Source: Streptomyces sp. NBC_00459
Lineage (GTDB): Bacteria; Actinomycetota; Actinomycetes; Streptomycetales; Streptomycetaceae
Assembly: GCF_036013955.1 (NCBI RefSeq)
Contig: NZ_CP107903.1
Span: 4,960,001-5,024,000, forward strand
Length of the DNA stretch: 64,000 nucleotides
Reading direction: 5' to 3'
In this document: positions 17,209 through 25,290 of the stretch, one piece after another
Position numbering within the stretch: the stretch's first letter is position 1
Layout of the letters: the number at the start of each line of letters is the position of its first letter
Made by a program: the position numbers and the translations under genes
The notes under the pieces: generated by a model
Seen by the model: only the letters and a program-made list of their open reading frames with translations
Told to the model about the DNA's origin: nothing
The model's database searches: none

Positions 17209-18867
17209 ATGGACGCTCCGACCACCACGTCGGCCGACAACGGCACTTCCGGCGGCAGCGGCGGGGGCGGCTGGTTCAAGCCGCACAAGCAGCCGGAGGC
17301 ACCCCCGGGCGGTGGCCAGGAGGCAACGGAGGGCAGCAGGCTGGCCGCGCTGCGTCCCGTGGGCAGGCCGCCCACGGCCGCCGCCACGAACTCCTCGCCG
17401 GACGCCGAGGCCCGTTCGGCCGGGGCCGAGCCACCGACGGAGCAGGAACGAATATCCACGCCGTCGACTCCTGGACCCCCGGCGATTCCTCCGACTCCCG
17501 GGCCTTTGCCTCCCCTGCCCCTCTCGCCCGCGTCACCGCTTCCCGCGCCCTTCACTCCCGCTCCTTCGGCCACCGGGACGCCGGTTCGCCCGCCCTTCGC
17601 CCCGGTGCCCCCGGCTTCCGTACCGCCGGCCTCCGATGAGTCGGCGGGCGCAACCGAGCCCGTGCCCCCCGCACCACCCGTCCTCCCGGCGCCGGCCCTC
17701 GCGGCCACCACCTCCGAGGCTTCCCGCACACCTTCCGCGCCGCTCCAGCAGGCATCCCCTGACGCCGTGCTCATCCGGCGGACTATGGAAGAGGTCGGTC
17801 CTGTCGCAGACAAGGCCACCTCGTACTTCTACGCGCTGCTCTTCGTCCGTCATCCCGAACTGCGTTCACTTTTCCCGGCCGCGATGGACACCCAGCGGGA
17901 CCGGCTGCTCAAGGCACTGCTCACCGCCGCCGAGCACATCGACAACACCGAGGTCCTCGTCGCGTATCTGAAGAACCTCGGCCGCGGCCACCGCAAGTAC
18001 GGCACCCGACCCGAGCACTACCCGGCCGTCGGCGAATGCCTCATCGGCTCGCTGAGCCGGTACGCCGCCGCGATCTGGGACCAGGAGACCGAGGCGGCAT
18101 GGGTACGGGCCTACACGACGATGGCACAGGTGATGATCGACGCTGCGGCCGTCGACGAACTGCGCGCTCCGGCCTGGTGGTACGGGGAGGTGGTCTCGCA
18201 CGACCTCAGGACTCCCGACATCGCCGTCGTCACCGTCCGGCCCGACCAGCCGTACCCGTTCCTCGCGGGGCAGTACACGAGTCTGGAGACGCCGTGGTGG
18301 CCCCGTATATGGCGGCACTACTCATTCGCCTCGGCGCCCCGCTCCGACGGTCTGCTGTCGTTCCACGTGAAGGCCGTGCCCGCCGGCTGGGTCTCCAGCG
18401 CGCTGGTGCACCGCGCCCGACCCGGCGACATCCTGCGACTCGGCCCGCCCGCCGGCACGATGACGGTCGACCACACCACCAACAGCGGCCTGCTCTGTCT
18501 GGGCGGCGGCACCGGCATCGCGCCTATCAAGGCACTGGTCGAGGACGTCGCCGAGCACGGTGACCGGCGGCCGGTCGAGGTCTTCTACGGTGCCCGTACA
18601 CATCTCGACCTGTACGACATCGACACCATGCTGCGGCTCCAGCAGAGCCATCCCTGGCTGTCGGTGCGCGCGGTCGTGGATCAGCAGGCGAATCTCCAGC
18701 TCCCCGACGCCGTACGGGAGTACGGGCCCTGGTACGAGTACGACGCCTATCTGTCGGGCCCGCCCGGGATGATCCGCAGCGGTGTGGACACGCTGCTGCG
18801 CGCCGGTTTCCCCGCGGAGCGGATCCGCCACGACTCGGTGGAGGAGCTGGTCGTCACCGGGAACTGA
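17209..18867 (+). CDS. Flavohemoglobin-like protein with a long disordered N-terminus
   Basis: 552 residues. Residues 1 to about 185 are Pro/Ala/Ser/Gly-rich and probably unfolded. A globin domain follows (proximal His261 in GRGHRKYGTRPEHYP), then an FAD domain (WRHYSF, the RxYS flavin motif, near residue 368) and an NAD(P) domain (GGGTGIAPIKAL near 432). It would oxidise or reduce NO or O2 with electrons from NAD(P)H, in the cytosol. The ATG at 17209 has GAGG 6 bases upstream; one at 17188 is possible. Classical Hmp proteins lack the 185-residue extension. Confidence 0.88.
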   Translation: MDAPTTTSADNGTSGGSGGGGWFKPHKQPEAPPGGGQEATEGSRLAALRPVGRPPTAAATNSSPDAEARSAGAEPPTEQERISTPSTPGPPAIPPTPGPLPPLPLSPASPLPAPFTPAPSATGTPVRPPFAPVPPASVPPASDESAGATEPVPPAPPVLPAPALAATTSEASRTPSAPLQQASPDAVLIRRTMEEVGPVADKATSYFYALLFVRHPELRSLFPAAMDTQRDRLLKALLTAAEHIDNTEVLVAYLKNLGRGHRKYGTRPEHYPAVGECLIGSLSRYAAAIWDQETEAAWVRAYTTMAQVMIDAAAVDELRAPAWWYGEVVSHDLRTPDIAVVTVRPDQPYPFLAGQYTSLETPWWPRIWRHYSFASAPRSDGLLSFHVKAVPAGWVSSALVHRARPGDILRLGPPAGTMTVDHTTNSGLLCLGGGTGIAPIKALVEDVAEHGDRRPVEVFYGARTHLDLYDIDTMLRLQQSHPWLSVRAVVDQQANLQLPDAVREYGPWYEYDAYLSGPPGMIRSGVDTLLRAGFPAERIRHDSVEELVVTGN

Positions 18868-18881
18868 CCGGCTGCGCGCTG

Positions 18882-19364
18882 TCAGCCCAGGTCGGGCGCG
18901 TGCATCGCCCGTACGCCCTCGATGTTCCCGTCGAGATAGTGGCGCAGCGACAGCGGCACGAGGTGGACGGAGGCGATGCCGACCCGGGTGAAGGGGATGC
19001 GGACGATCTCGTAGTCGCCGCAGGGTTCCTCGATTTCGGGGCCGTGTCGAAGCGAGGGGTCCATGCTCTCCAGACGGCAGACGAAGAAGTGCTGGACCTT
19101 CACGCCCGTGGCGCCGCCGTCCGCGCCGATGTGCTCGACGGTGTCCACGAAGCAGGGCACCACGTCGGTGATCTTGGCACCCAGCTCTTCGTGCACCTCA
19201 CGATGCAGGGCGTCGACGACGGTCGCATCGTCCGGTTCGACGCCGCCGCCCGGGGTGAGCCAGTAGGGATCGACACTCGGTTTGGTCCGCTTGATGAGGA
19301 TCAGGTCGTCGCCATCGAGCAGGATGGCGCGTGCGGTGCGCTTGACCACGGGTCGGACGGTCAT
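18882..19364 (-). CDS. Nudix hydrolase
   Basis: 160 residues. The Nudix box is complete: GGGVEPDDATVVDALHREV followed by HEELGA, matching Gx5Ex7REUxEExGU. It would hydrolyse a nucleoside diphosphate linked to another group, with Mg2+. The N-terminus KRTARAILLDGDDLILIKRTK is typical of MutT-like members. The substrate is unknown. Two parS sequences lie upstream, one degenerate and one perfect. Confidence 0.9.
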   Translation of the reverse strand: MTVRPVVKRTARAILLDGDDLILIKRTKPSVDPYWLTPGGGVEPDDATVVDALHREVHEELGAKITDVVPCFVDTVEHIGADGGATGVKVQHFFVCRLESMDPSLRHGPEIEEPCGDYEIVRIPFTRVGIASVHLVPLSLRHYLDGNIEGVRAMHAPDLG

Positions 19365-19384
19365 GGGAGAAATGTGGCCCGGCT

Positions 19385-19400
19385 GGTTCCACGTGAAACA
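19385..19400. other. Degenerate parS (one mismatch in the core)
   Basis: The core reads GTTCCACGTGAAAC instead of GTTTCACGTGAAAC. It lies 64 bp from the perfect site at 19465, in the Nudix promoter region. Confidence 0.6.
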
Positions 19401-19464
19401 TGCCGGCTCCCCACGAAGTGCTCTCGGCGGAGCAAAGGCTGTGGACCGCATGGGGCGAAATGCG

Positions 19465-19480
19465 TGTTTCACGTGAAACA
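19465..19480. other. parS site, perfect 16-mer
   Basis: Exact TGTTTCACGTGAAACA between the Nudix gene and the lysR-type gene. Confidence 0.93.
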
Positions 19481-19557
19481 TCGCAGTGATCCTGAGAGAT
19501 CCGCAGAGGTGCGCAGGGCATGCAGGGTGGGCAGAAGGATCCAGGTTCTGTGAGGGC

Positions 19558-20463
19558 TCAGCCCCAGTCGGCCGCCGCGAGATGGAGCCATTCGTGCGCC
19601 CGTGTGATGTGAGGCATCGCCAGTGTGCCGGTACGGACGACCAGGAAGTACGTCCGCAGTGGGGGCACCGCCGGATCGAGCAGAGCGACCACCTCGCCCC
19701 GCTCCAGGGCGGGCGCGCACAGATACCGAGGCAGTACCGCGAGCCCCGCACCCGCGGCCGCGCAGGCGAGCACCGCGCGCAGGTCGGGCACGATGACGGT
19801 GCCTGAGGCGGCGGGGTGGGTACCGAAGACGGAGGCCCAGTAGCGGGCGACGAGTGGCAGCGACTCGTGGACCTCCACCACGGGAAGGTTCTGCAGGACG
19901 GACGGCCCCTTGCGGCGCAACTTCCCGGGGCCGAGTTCCGCGGCCCAGCGCGCAGCGGCGACCAGGACGTGCTCCTCGTCGCAGAGCGCAGTCGCCGTGA
20001 GCAGGGTGCCGCGCGGACGGGTCGTCGTGATGGCCAGATCATGATGCCCGGCGGACAGGCCCTCCAGGGTTTCCTCGGCATTGCCGAAGGAGACGCGCAG
20101 AGCGAAGCCCTGGCCGTCGTCGCCGGTCAGCTCCGTAAGCGCGGGCAGCGCGCGTTCCGCGGTGAACTCCGGAGGCCCGGCGAGGTGCAGCGTGCGTACG
20201 GAGGAGTCCTCGTCCAGCCCGGTCTCGGTGATCTCCACGAGCGCGTCGAGATGCGGCGCGGCCTTGTGCGCGAGCTCGTCGCCGATGGTCGTGGGGGTCA
20301 CGCCACGGGCCTGGCGCAGGAACAGAGGGCGTCCCAGCTGCCGCTCCAGGGTGCGGATCTGCGAGGTGACGGCAGGCTGCGAGAGGCCGAGCAGGGCGGC
20401 GGCACGAGTGAAGGAGCCGGCTCGGTGGACGGTCACGAAGGTGCGCAGCAGGGCCAGGTCCAT
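19558..20463 (-). CDS. LysR-family transcriptional regulator
   Basis: 301 residues. The N-terminal winged helix-turn-helix is clear: LLRTFVTVHRAGSFTRAAA, then LLGLSQPAVTSQIRTLERQLG. A periplasmic-binding-like effector domain follows, starting at about residue 90 (VRTLHLAGPPEFTAERALP). The inducer and targets are unknown; LysR proteins usually control a divergent neighbour, but no divergent gene adjoins it here. The ATG at 20463 opens directly on the DNA-binding helix. Confidence 0.93.
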   Translation of the reverse strand: MDLALLRTFVTVHRAGSFTRAAALLGLSQPAVTSQIRTLERQLGRPLFLRQARGVTPTTIGDELAHKAAPHLDALVEITETGLDEDSSVRTLHLAGPPEFTAERALPALTELTGDDGQGFALRVSFGNAEETLEGLSAGHHDLAITTTRPRGTLLTATALCDEEHVLVAAARWAAELGPGKLRRKGPSVLQNLPVVEVHESLPLVARYWASVFGTHPAASGTVIVPDLRAVLACAAAGAGLAVLPRYLCAPALERGEVVALLDPAVPPLRTYFLVVRTGTLAMPHITRAHEWLHLAAADWG

Positions 20464-20612
20464 GACGCGCGCTCCCCCTTCCCTGCCCTTCTTTCGGCCT
20501 CCCGGATCCGTCCAACTATAAATAAGTCGATAGGACCCTGTCGCTACAGTGATTGGACACTGACACAGAGTCAACTAGCCTTGTTCGCGCGGTTCTTCGC
20601 GCGCGGAACCGC

Positions 20613-20649
20613 GGCGGTCCGAGCCACGAGGGGGGAGGCTCGGACCGCC
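20613..20649. terminator. Terminator hairpin after the PLP-enzyme gene
   Basis: A 13-bp perfect stem (GGCGGTCCGAGCC / GGCTCGGACCGCC) with an 11-base loop lies 42 bp beyond the stop of the minus-strand gene that ends at 20691. Confidence 0.75.
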
Positions 20650-20690
20650 ATCGTGTGTAGCGGAGCGTCTCTCGGCTCCTGCTCGTCCGG

Positions 20691-21860
20691 TCAGTCAGTC
20701 CACTCCTCCAGCGCGCGCAGCACATCCGCCACCAGGTCGCCCGGGTCCTCGGCGCCGACCGAGAAACGAATGAAACCCTCCGGAACGGCGTCGCCGCCCC
20801 ACCGGCCGCGCCGTTCGGCCGTGGACCGGACCCCACCGAAGCTGGTGGCGTCATCGACGAGCCGCAGCGCACCGAGAAAACGGTCGGCACGCGCGCGCGT
20901 GGGCAGCACGAAGGAAACCACACACCCGTAGCGCCGCATCTGCTGTGAAGCGATCCCGTACGAGGGATCCTCCGGCAGCCCCGGATAACGCAGCCCGGTC
21001 ACCTCGGGCCGCCCGCGCAGAGCCTCGGCGAGAGCCAGCGCGGTGGCGTCCTGTCGGTCGACACGCAGAGGGAGTGTGGCGATCGACCTGTGTGCGAGCC
21101 AGGCCTCCATGGGCCCGGGAATCGCTCCTGCGATCTTGCGCCACCGTCGTACGGCGGCCATCGCGGTGGCGTCCGCACCGGTGACATAGCCGAGCAGTAC
21201 GTCGCCGTGCCCGGTGAGCTGCTTGGTTCCGCTGGCCACGGAGAAGTCTGCGCCGAGCTCCAGCGGGCGCTGGCCGAGCGGTGTCGCCAGCGTGTTGTCG
21301 ACGGCCACGAGACAGCCACGCGCGTGTGCCGCCTCGGCGAGCCGTCGTACGTCGCACACGTCAAGGCCGGGGTTCGACGGGGTCTCGATCCACAGCAGCC
21401 GCGCGCCGTCGAGAACGTCGAGCTGAGCGTTGCCGCCGGTCGGCGCGGTGCGCACCTCGATGCCGTACGCCTCCAGTTGGGCCCGTACCAGGGGCAGCGC
21501 CTGGTAGCCGTCGCCGGGCAGGACGACGGTGTCCCCGGTGCGCAGTTGGGAGAAGAGCACCGATGAGACGGCCGCCATCCCGGAAGCGAAGACGAGCGTC
21601 TCGACGCCGTCCTGTTCCGGCGCCTCCAGTTCGCCGATGGCACGCTCCAGCAGCGTCCAGGTCGGGTTCTCGTCGCGGCCGTAGGTGTACGGGCCGGTGG
21701 GGGCGCCCGGCAGGTGGTAGTGGGCCGCGAACACCGGGCCGGGGAGGGCCGGCGCGTACTTGACCGGCTCGGGCAGCCCCGCCCGCACCGCGCGTGTCCC
21801 GTCGCCCATGCCCGGGTTCGCGGGAACGCCCGAACTCCCGTTCGCAGCCGAATCGGTCAT
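20691..21860 (-). CDS. Cys/Met metabolism PLP-dependent enzyme (cystathionine gamma-synthase/lyase type)
   Basis: 389 residues. The PLP lysine lies in SGTKQLTGHGD (Lys213). YTYGRDENPTWTLLE and VETPSNPG-like WIETPSNPGLDV are family signatures. It would make or cleave cystathionine-type thioethers in the trans-sulfuration route. The start ATG at 21860 overlaps the ptpA stop as ATGA, implying translational coupling; an ATG at 21869 is possible. Synthase and lyase activities cannot be told apart from sequence alone. Confidence 0.88.
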   Translation of the reverse strand: MTDSAANGSSGVPANPGMGDGTRAVRAGLPEPVKYAPALPGPVFAAHYHLPGAPTGPYTYGRDENPTWTLLERAIGELEAPEQDGVETLVFASGMAAVSSVLFSQLRTGDTVVLPGDGYQALPLVRAQLEAYGIEVRTAPTGGNAQLDVLDGARLLWIETPSNPGLDVCDVRRLAEAAHARGCLVAVDNTLATPLGQRPLELGADFSVASGTKQLTGHGDVLLGYVTGADATAMAAVRRWRKIAGAIPGPMEAWLAHRSIATLPLRVDRQDATALALAEALRGRPEVTGLRYPGLPEDPSYGIASQQMRRYGCVVSFVLPTRARADRFLGALRLVDDATSFGGVRSTAERRGRWGGDAVPEGFIRFSVGAEDPGDLVADVLRALEEWTD

Positions 21861-22348
21861 GCCGCCCATCCCTCCACCTCGGTCTGTACCGCGGCGAGCA
21901 GGCCCACACTTGCCGCTTCCACCATCTCAAGGCACTCCTCGAAGCCGTCCATACCCCCGTAGTACGGGTCGGGGACGTCCAGATCGGCACCCGCGGCGGG
22001 ATCGTACGAGCGCAGCAGACGTACCTTCTCCGCGTCCTGCGGAGTGGGCGCCAGACGACGAAGGGCCTTCAGATGGCCTGCGTCGAGGGCGACGACGAGG
22101 TCGAGGCGGGCGAACCACGCGGCCCGGAACTGGCGGGCCGCGTGATCGCCGTCGTAACCGGCTGCCTCCAGCACGGAGACCGTGCGCGGGTCGGCGCCGT
22201 CGCCCTCGTGCCAGCCACCCGTGCCCGCACTGTCGACCTCGACCAGGCCGGCCAGCCCGGCCTCCTCCACTCGCGTGCGGAAGACGGACTCCGCCATCGG
22301 GGAGCGGCAGATGTTGCCGGTGCAGACGAAACAGACGCGGTAGGGCAT
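21857..22348 (-). CDS. ptpA: Low-molecular-weight protein-tyrosine phosphatase PtpA
   Basis: 163 residues. The P-loop CTGNICRS with catalytic Cys9 and Arg15 is right at the N-terminus, and the general acid loop is DVPDPYYGG. It removes phosphate from tyrosine residues of cytosolic proteins. In S. coelicolor and S. lividans this protein, encoded in the same context, has been linked to secondary metabolism. It overlaps the downstream PLP-enzyme gene by 4 bp and lies 9 bp after the holin-like gene, so the three probably form one transcript. Confidence 0.92.
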   Translation of the reverse strand: MPYRVCFVCTGNICRSPMAESVFRTRVEEAGLAGLVEVDSAGTGGWHEGDGADPRTVSVLEAAGYDGDHAARQFRAAWFARLDLVVALDAGHLKALRRLAPTPQDAEKVRLLRSYDPAAGADLDVPDPYYGGMDGFEECLEMVEAASVGLLAAVQTEVEGWAA

Positions 22349-22357
22349 CGGGTGTCC

Positions 22358-22735
22358 TCAGTCCTCGTCGGGAAGGACGATGTGCAGCGCCCAGGAGACG
22401 ATCGAGATGATCAGGCCGCCCAGGACGGCAGTCCAGAAGCCCTCGACGTGGAAGCTCAGGTCGAACTTGTCGGCCAGCCACGAGGTGAGCAGCAGCATCA
22501 GGGCGTTGACCACGAGGGTGATCAGGCCGAGCGTGAGGATGAACAGCGGGAAGGTGAGCACCTTCACGAGCGGCTTGACCAGGAAGTTCACCAGGCCGAA
22601 CAGGAGGGCGACGACGATCAGCGTGCCGATCTTCTTGCCCGTGCTGTCACCGGTCAGGGTGATCTTGTCGAGGACCCACACGGCCACGCCGAGGGCGCCC
22701 GCGTTGGCGATCGTCTTGACTACGAAATTCTTCAT
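22358..22735 (-). CDS. Phage-holin-family (superfamily IV) small membrane protein
   Basis: 125 residues with four hydrophobic helices (a first at IANAGALGVAVWVLD, then LIVVALLFGLVNFLV, LFILTLGLITLVVNALML and LGGLIISIVSWALHIVL). It matches the mycobacterial-type four-helix holin family annotated across actinobacteria. These are chromosomal housekeeping proteins of unknown role, not signs of a prophage. It is the first gene of the ptpA operon, divergent from the cupin gene. Confidence 0.85.
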   Translation of the reverse strand: MKNFVVKTIANAGALGVAVWVLDKITLTGDSTGKKIGTLIVVALLFGLVNFLVKPLVKVLTFPLFILTLGLITLVVNALMLLLTSWLADKFDLSFHVEGFWTAVLGGLIISIVSWALHIVLPDED

Positions 22736-22783
22736 GTGTCTGATCGTTGCAGAAGAGATCGGTTACGAGCATGGGCGAGGGCG

Positions 22784-23101
22784 ATGAAGGCATTCCGGTT
22801 GGATGAACTGGAGGCGGAACGCGCCGCCAACGACGGTGCCTACCTGCAGTTCCTGCGCGAACGGAACATGTCGGTCGGCCTGTACGCACTGGACGCGGGC
22901 GAGCAGGACCCACAGCAGCCCCATCGTCAGGACGAGGTGTACTTCGTGGTGAGCGGGCGGGCCGCGATCACGGTGGGCATGGAGACGACCCAGGTGGCAC
23001 GCGGCAGTGTCGTGTACGTGCCGGCCGGGGTGGCCCACAAGTTCCACCACATCAGCGAGGATCTGCGGGTCATGGTGGTCTTCTCTCCGCCCGAGAGCTG
23101 A
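22784..23101 (+). CDS. Cupin-domain protein
   Basis: 105 residues with one conserved beta-barrel. Metal ligands are visible as PHRQDEVYFVVSGRA (H, E) and VPAGVAHKFHH (H). Stand-alone cupins bind a metal and either isomerise, oxidise or sense small molecules; the exact role is unknown. The ATG at 22784 is preceded by GCGAGGG. The divergent partner is the holin-like gene. Confidence 0.85.
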   Translation: MKAFRLDELEAERAANDGAYLQFLRERNMSVGLYALDAGEQDPQQPHRQDEVYFVVSGRAAITVGMETTQVARGSVVYVPAGVAHKFHHISEDLRVMVVFSPPES

Positions 23102-23275
23102 CCTGTTGCCTCAGGGTTCCCTAGGGGATCGATCAGGGGAGGACAAGGGATGCGAGGCCCCCGCCGGGCCCCCTGTCGGCCCTAGCATCGAAGGCGGAAC
23201 ATCGAATGTCCCGGCACGAGCGAAGGGCACAGGCCCCGGCGGATGCGACGGGCCGAGCAGTAAGGAAAAAGGGCG

Positions 23276-23488
23276 ATGCGAGAGATCTTCGCGGGAATGC
23301 CGTGGTGGGTGAAGTGGGTCGCGGTGCCGGTCATCGCCCTCGTCGTGTTCGGTGGGCTGATAGCGACCGTCGTCGGGTTCGTCATCGGCCTGCTCTTCAA
23401 GGCGCTGGTCTTCGTCGCCCTGGTCGGCGGACTCATCTACGTCGTACGGAAGTTCATGTCGAGCTCGTCGTCGCGCAGCGACTGGTGA
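23276..23488 (+). CDS. DUF5326-type small membrane protein
   Basis: 70 residues, with two hydrophobic segments that cover most of the protein (VAVPVIALVVFGGLIATVV, then IGLLFKALVFVALVGGLIYVV) and a Ser-rich C-terminal tail ending SRSDW. It is conserved in Streptomyces and has no known function. AAGGAAAAAG precedes the ATG. It lies between the cupin gene and ssgR. Confidence 0.78.
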   Translation: MREIFAGMPWWVKWVAVPVIALVVFGGLIATVVGFVIGLLFKALVFVALVGGLIYVVRKFMSSSSSRSDW

Positions 23489-23711
23489 GAGCCGTGGGGC
23501 GAGGGGGGCACGGGAGCCGGTGGACGGGACGGCGCGGGCGCCGGTAACAGAAATCATCGGTTCCCTCGGGCGGGGGAAGTTTCCCGTACGGGCCGTCTGC
23601 ACGCGGTGACAGGCGGTTAGAGTCCGGAATTCGACGCGGGGACAACCCTCGCGGACGGCGTACCCCCTCCTCCCGTGCCCTTCCGCACGGGCAGCCCCCT
23701 CGCCTTCGAGA

Positions 23712-24632
23712 GTGACCCTCGCCATGGTCGACACCGCCCCCGTGGAACCACAGGCTCCACCCGTACAGCGACGGCCCGAACAACGGACCTCGCCCTCCCC
23801 GAGGACTCGCGGCCGGCCCACCGAGAGACCCCTGTCGGTCCCCGTGCCCGCCCTCGCCCCCGTGCCGCCCGCCGAACCGCACCCCACGGCGACCCTCATC
23901 GGTTCCGTGCAACGGGCGATGCGTCTGCTGGAGTCCGTCGCCGCGCACGAACACGGCGCACCGGCCAAACAGCTGGCCCGCGAGACCGGCCTCGCCCTCC
24001 CGACTGCCTACCACCTGCTACGGACGCTCGTCTTCGAGGGCTATCTGCGGCGAGAGAAAGGGCTCTTCTTCCTCGGTGAGGCGGCCGAGCGACTGGGCAG
24101 CAGCGGTGCAAGGCAGAAACGTCGCAGCACGGTCGTGGACGCACTCGCGCACTGGCGGGACGCCATCGGCGTACCCGTGTACTACGCGGTGTACCGCGAC
24201 GGCGAGATCGAGGTCATGTGCGTCTCCGACACCCCCGGCAACCCGGCGGTCGAGGAATGGGCGGACTTCCGCGAGACCGGACACGCGCACGCCGTCGGGC
24301 AGTGCCTGCTCTCCCAGTTGGACGAACAGTGCCGTCGGGACCATCTCGACCGACACCCCGTACAGGCGGTCACCCCCTACACGGTGCGTGACAGCCACAC
24401 GTTGCTGCGCCGCCTCGACCGCATGCGGCGAATGGAACTGGTCGTAGAGCGGCAGGAGTACGCGCTGGGGACGGTCTGTGCGGCGGTTCCGATCACGATC
24501 GGTTCCACGGCTGCCACATTGGCCATTTCTCTGCCTTCCCATCAGGCCGATCGACTGCTAGTCGCGGCACGGCAGTTGCAAACAGAGGTCGGAAGACTGC
24601 TGGGGTCGCTCGCGATCTCTATCAGTATCTGA
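23712..24632 (+). CDS. ssgR: IclR-type activator SsgR
   Basis: 306 residues from the GTG at 23712 (an ATG at 23724 is equally possible). A Pro-rich N-terminus of about 50 residues precedes an IclR winged helix (LIGSVQRAMRLLESVAAHE, then ARETGLALPTAYHLLRTL), followed by the effector-binding domain. It is immediately upstream of ssgA, in the same order as in S. coelicolor, where SsgR is the activator of ssgA transcription. The targets here are inferred from that context. Confidence 0.9.
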   Translation: MTLAMVDTAPVEPQAPPVQRRPEQRTSPSPRTRGRPTERPLSVPVPALAPVPPAEPHPTATLIGSVQRAMRLLESVAAHEHGAPAKQLARETGLALPTAYHLLRTLVFEGYLRREKGLFFLGEAAERLGSSGARQKRRSTVVDALAHWRDAIGVPVYYAVYRDGEIEVMCVSDTPGNPAVEEWADFRETGHAHAVGQCLLSQLDEQCRRDHLDRHPVQAVTPYTVRDSHTLLRRLDRMRRMELVVERQEYALGTVCAAVPITIGSTAATLAISLPSHQADRLLVAARQLQTEVGRLLGSLAISISI

Positions 24633-24732
24633 AAACTCACTCCTTGTGATTCACCGTGTACTTTCAGCAAGATTCGAGCAGTATCAGAGCGATGATTCCA
24701 GGCCAGTCCACGGCAAGTGACGGGGTTAGGCG

Positions 24733-25170
24733 ATGCGCGAGTCGGTGCAGGCAGAAGTCATGATGAGCTTTCTTGTCTCGGAGGAGCTCTCCTTCCGCAT
24801 TCCGGTGGAGCTGCGCTACGAGACCTGTGATCCCTATGCCGTCCGGCTGACCTTCCATCTGCCGGGCGACGCCCCTGTGACCTGGGCCTTCGGGCGCGAG
24901 CTGTTGATCGACGGAGTGGGCCGGCCCTGCGGGGACGGGGATGTGCGGATCGCGCCCGCCGACAGCGATGTCCTGGGCGAGGTGCTGATCCGGCTTCAGG
25001 TCGGCGGCGACCAGGCGTTGTTCCGCTCAGGTGCGGCGCCGCTCGTGGCCTTCCTCGACCGCACGGACAAGCTCGTGCCGCTGGGGCAGGAGCGTTCCCT
25101 CGCGGACTTCGACGCCCACCTCGACGAGGCGCTGGACCGCATTCTGGCGGAGGAACAGAGCGCGGGCTGA
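24733..25170 (+). CDS. ssgA: Sporulation-specific cell division protein SsgA
   Basis: 145 residues of the SsgA-like (SALP) family. The SsgA-type N-terminus MRESVQAEVMMSFLVSEE and the CDPYAVRLTFHLPG block are diagnostic, and the end is a little longer than the 136 residues I recall for S. coelicolor SsgA. It promotes septation and is needed for aerial sporulation, by helping place the SsgB-FtsZ machinery. Expression is expected to depend on SsgR, encoded just upstream. The 100-bp gap with the promoter has an imperfect CTGAAA...TTTCAG repeat. Confidence 0.95.
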   Translation: MRESVQAEVMMSFLVSEELSFRIPVELRYETCDPYAVRLTFHLPGDAPVTWAFGRELLIDGVGRPCGDGDVRIAPADSDVLGEVLIRLQVGGDQALFRSGAAPLVAFLDRTDKLVPLGQERSLADFDAHLDEALDRILAEEQSAG

Positions 25171-25195
25171 GCCCCGGTCCCCGACAGTGCTGTAA

Positions 25196-25222
25196 CGCTT
25201 CTCCTTGGCGCGAGGAGAAGCG
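25196..25222. terminator. Hairpin between ssgA and the convergent yibE-like gene
   Basis: CGCTTCTCCT pairs with AGGAGAAGCG across a 7-base loop, 26 bp after ssgA. It can act on both convergent transcripts. Confidence 0.75.
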
Positions 25223-25290
25223 CTGCAGCCACACTTCGCGCTCAGCGCTGCGTCGGCGCAGACCCGGAGCCGGTGCAGTCTCCGTCAGTG

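Noticed and set aside
22358..22735. Holin-family gene as a prophage sign
   Set aside because: The family is a common chromosomal protein in actinobacteria and no other phage gene is nearby.
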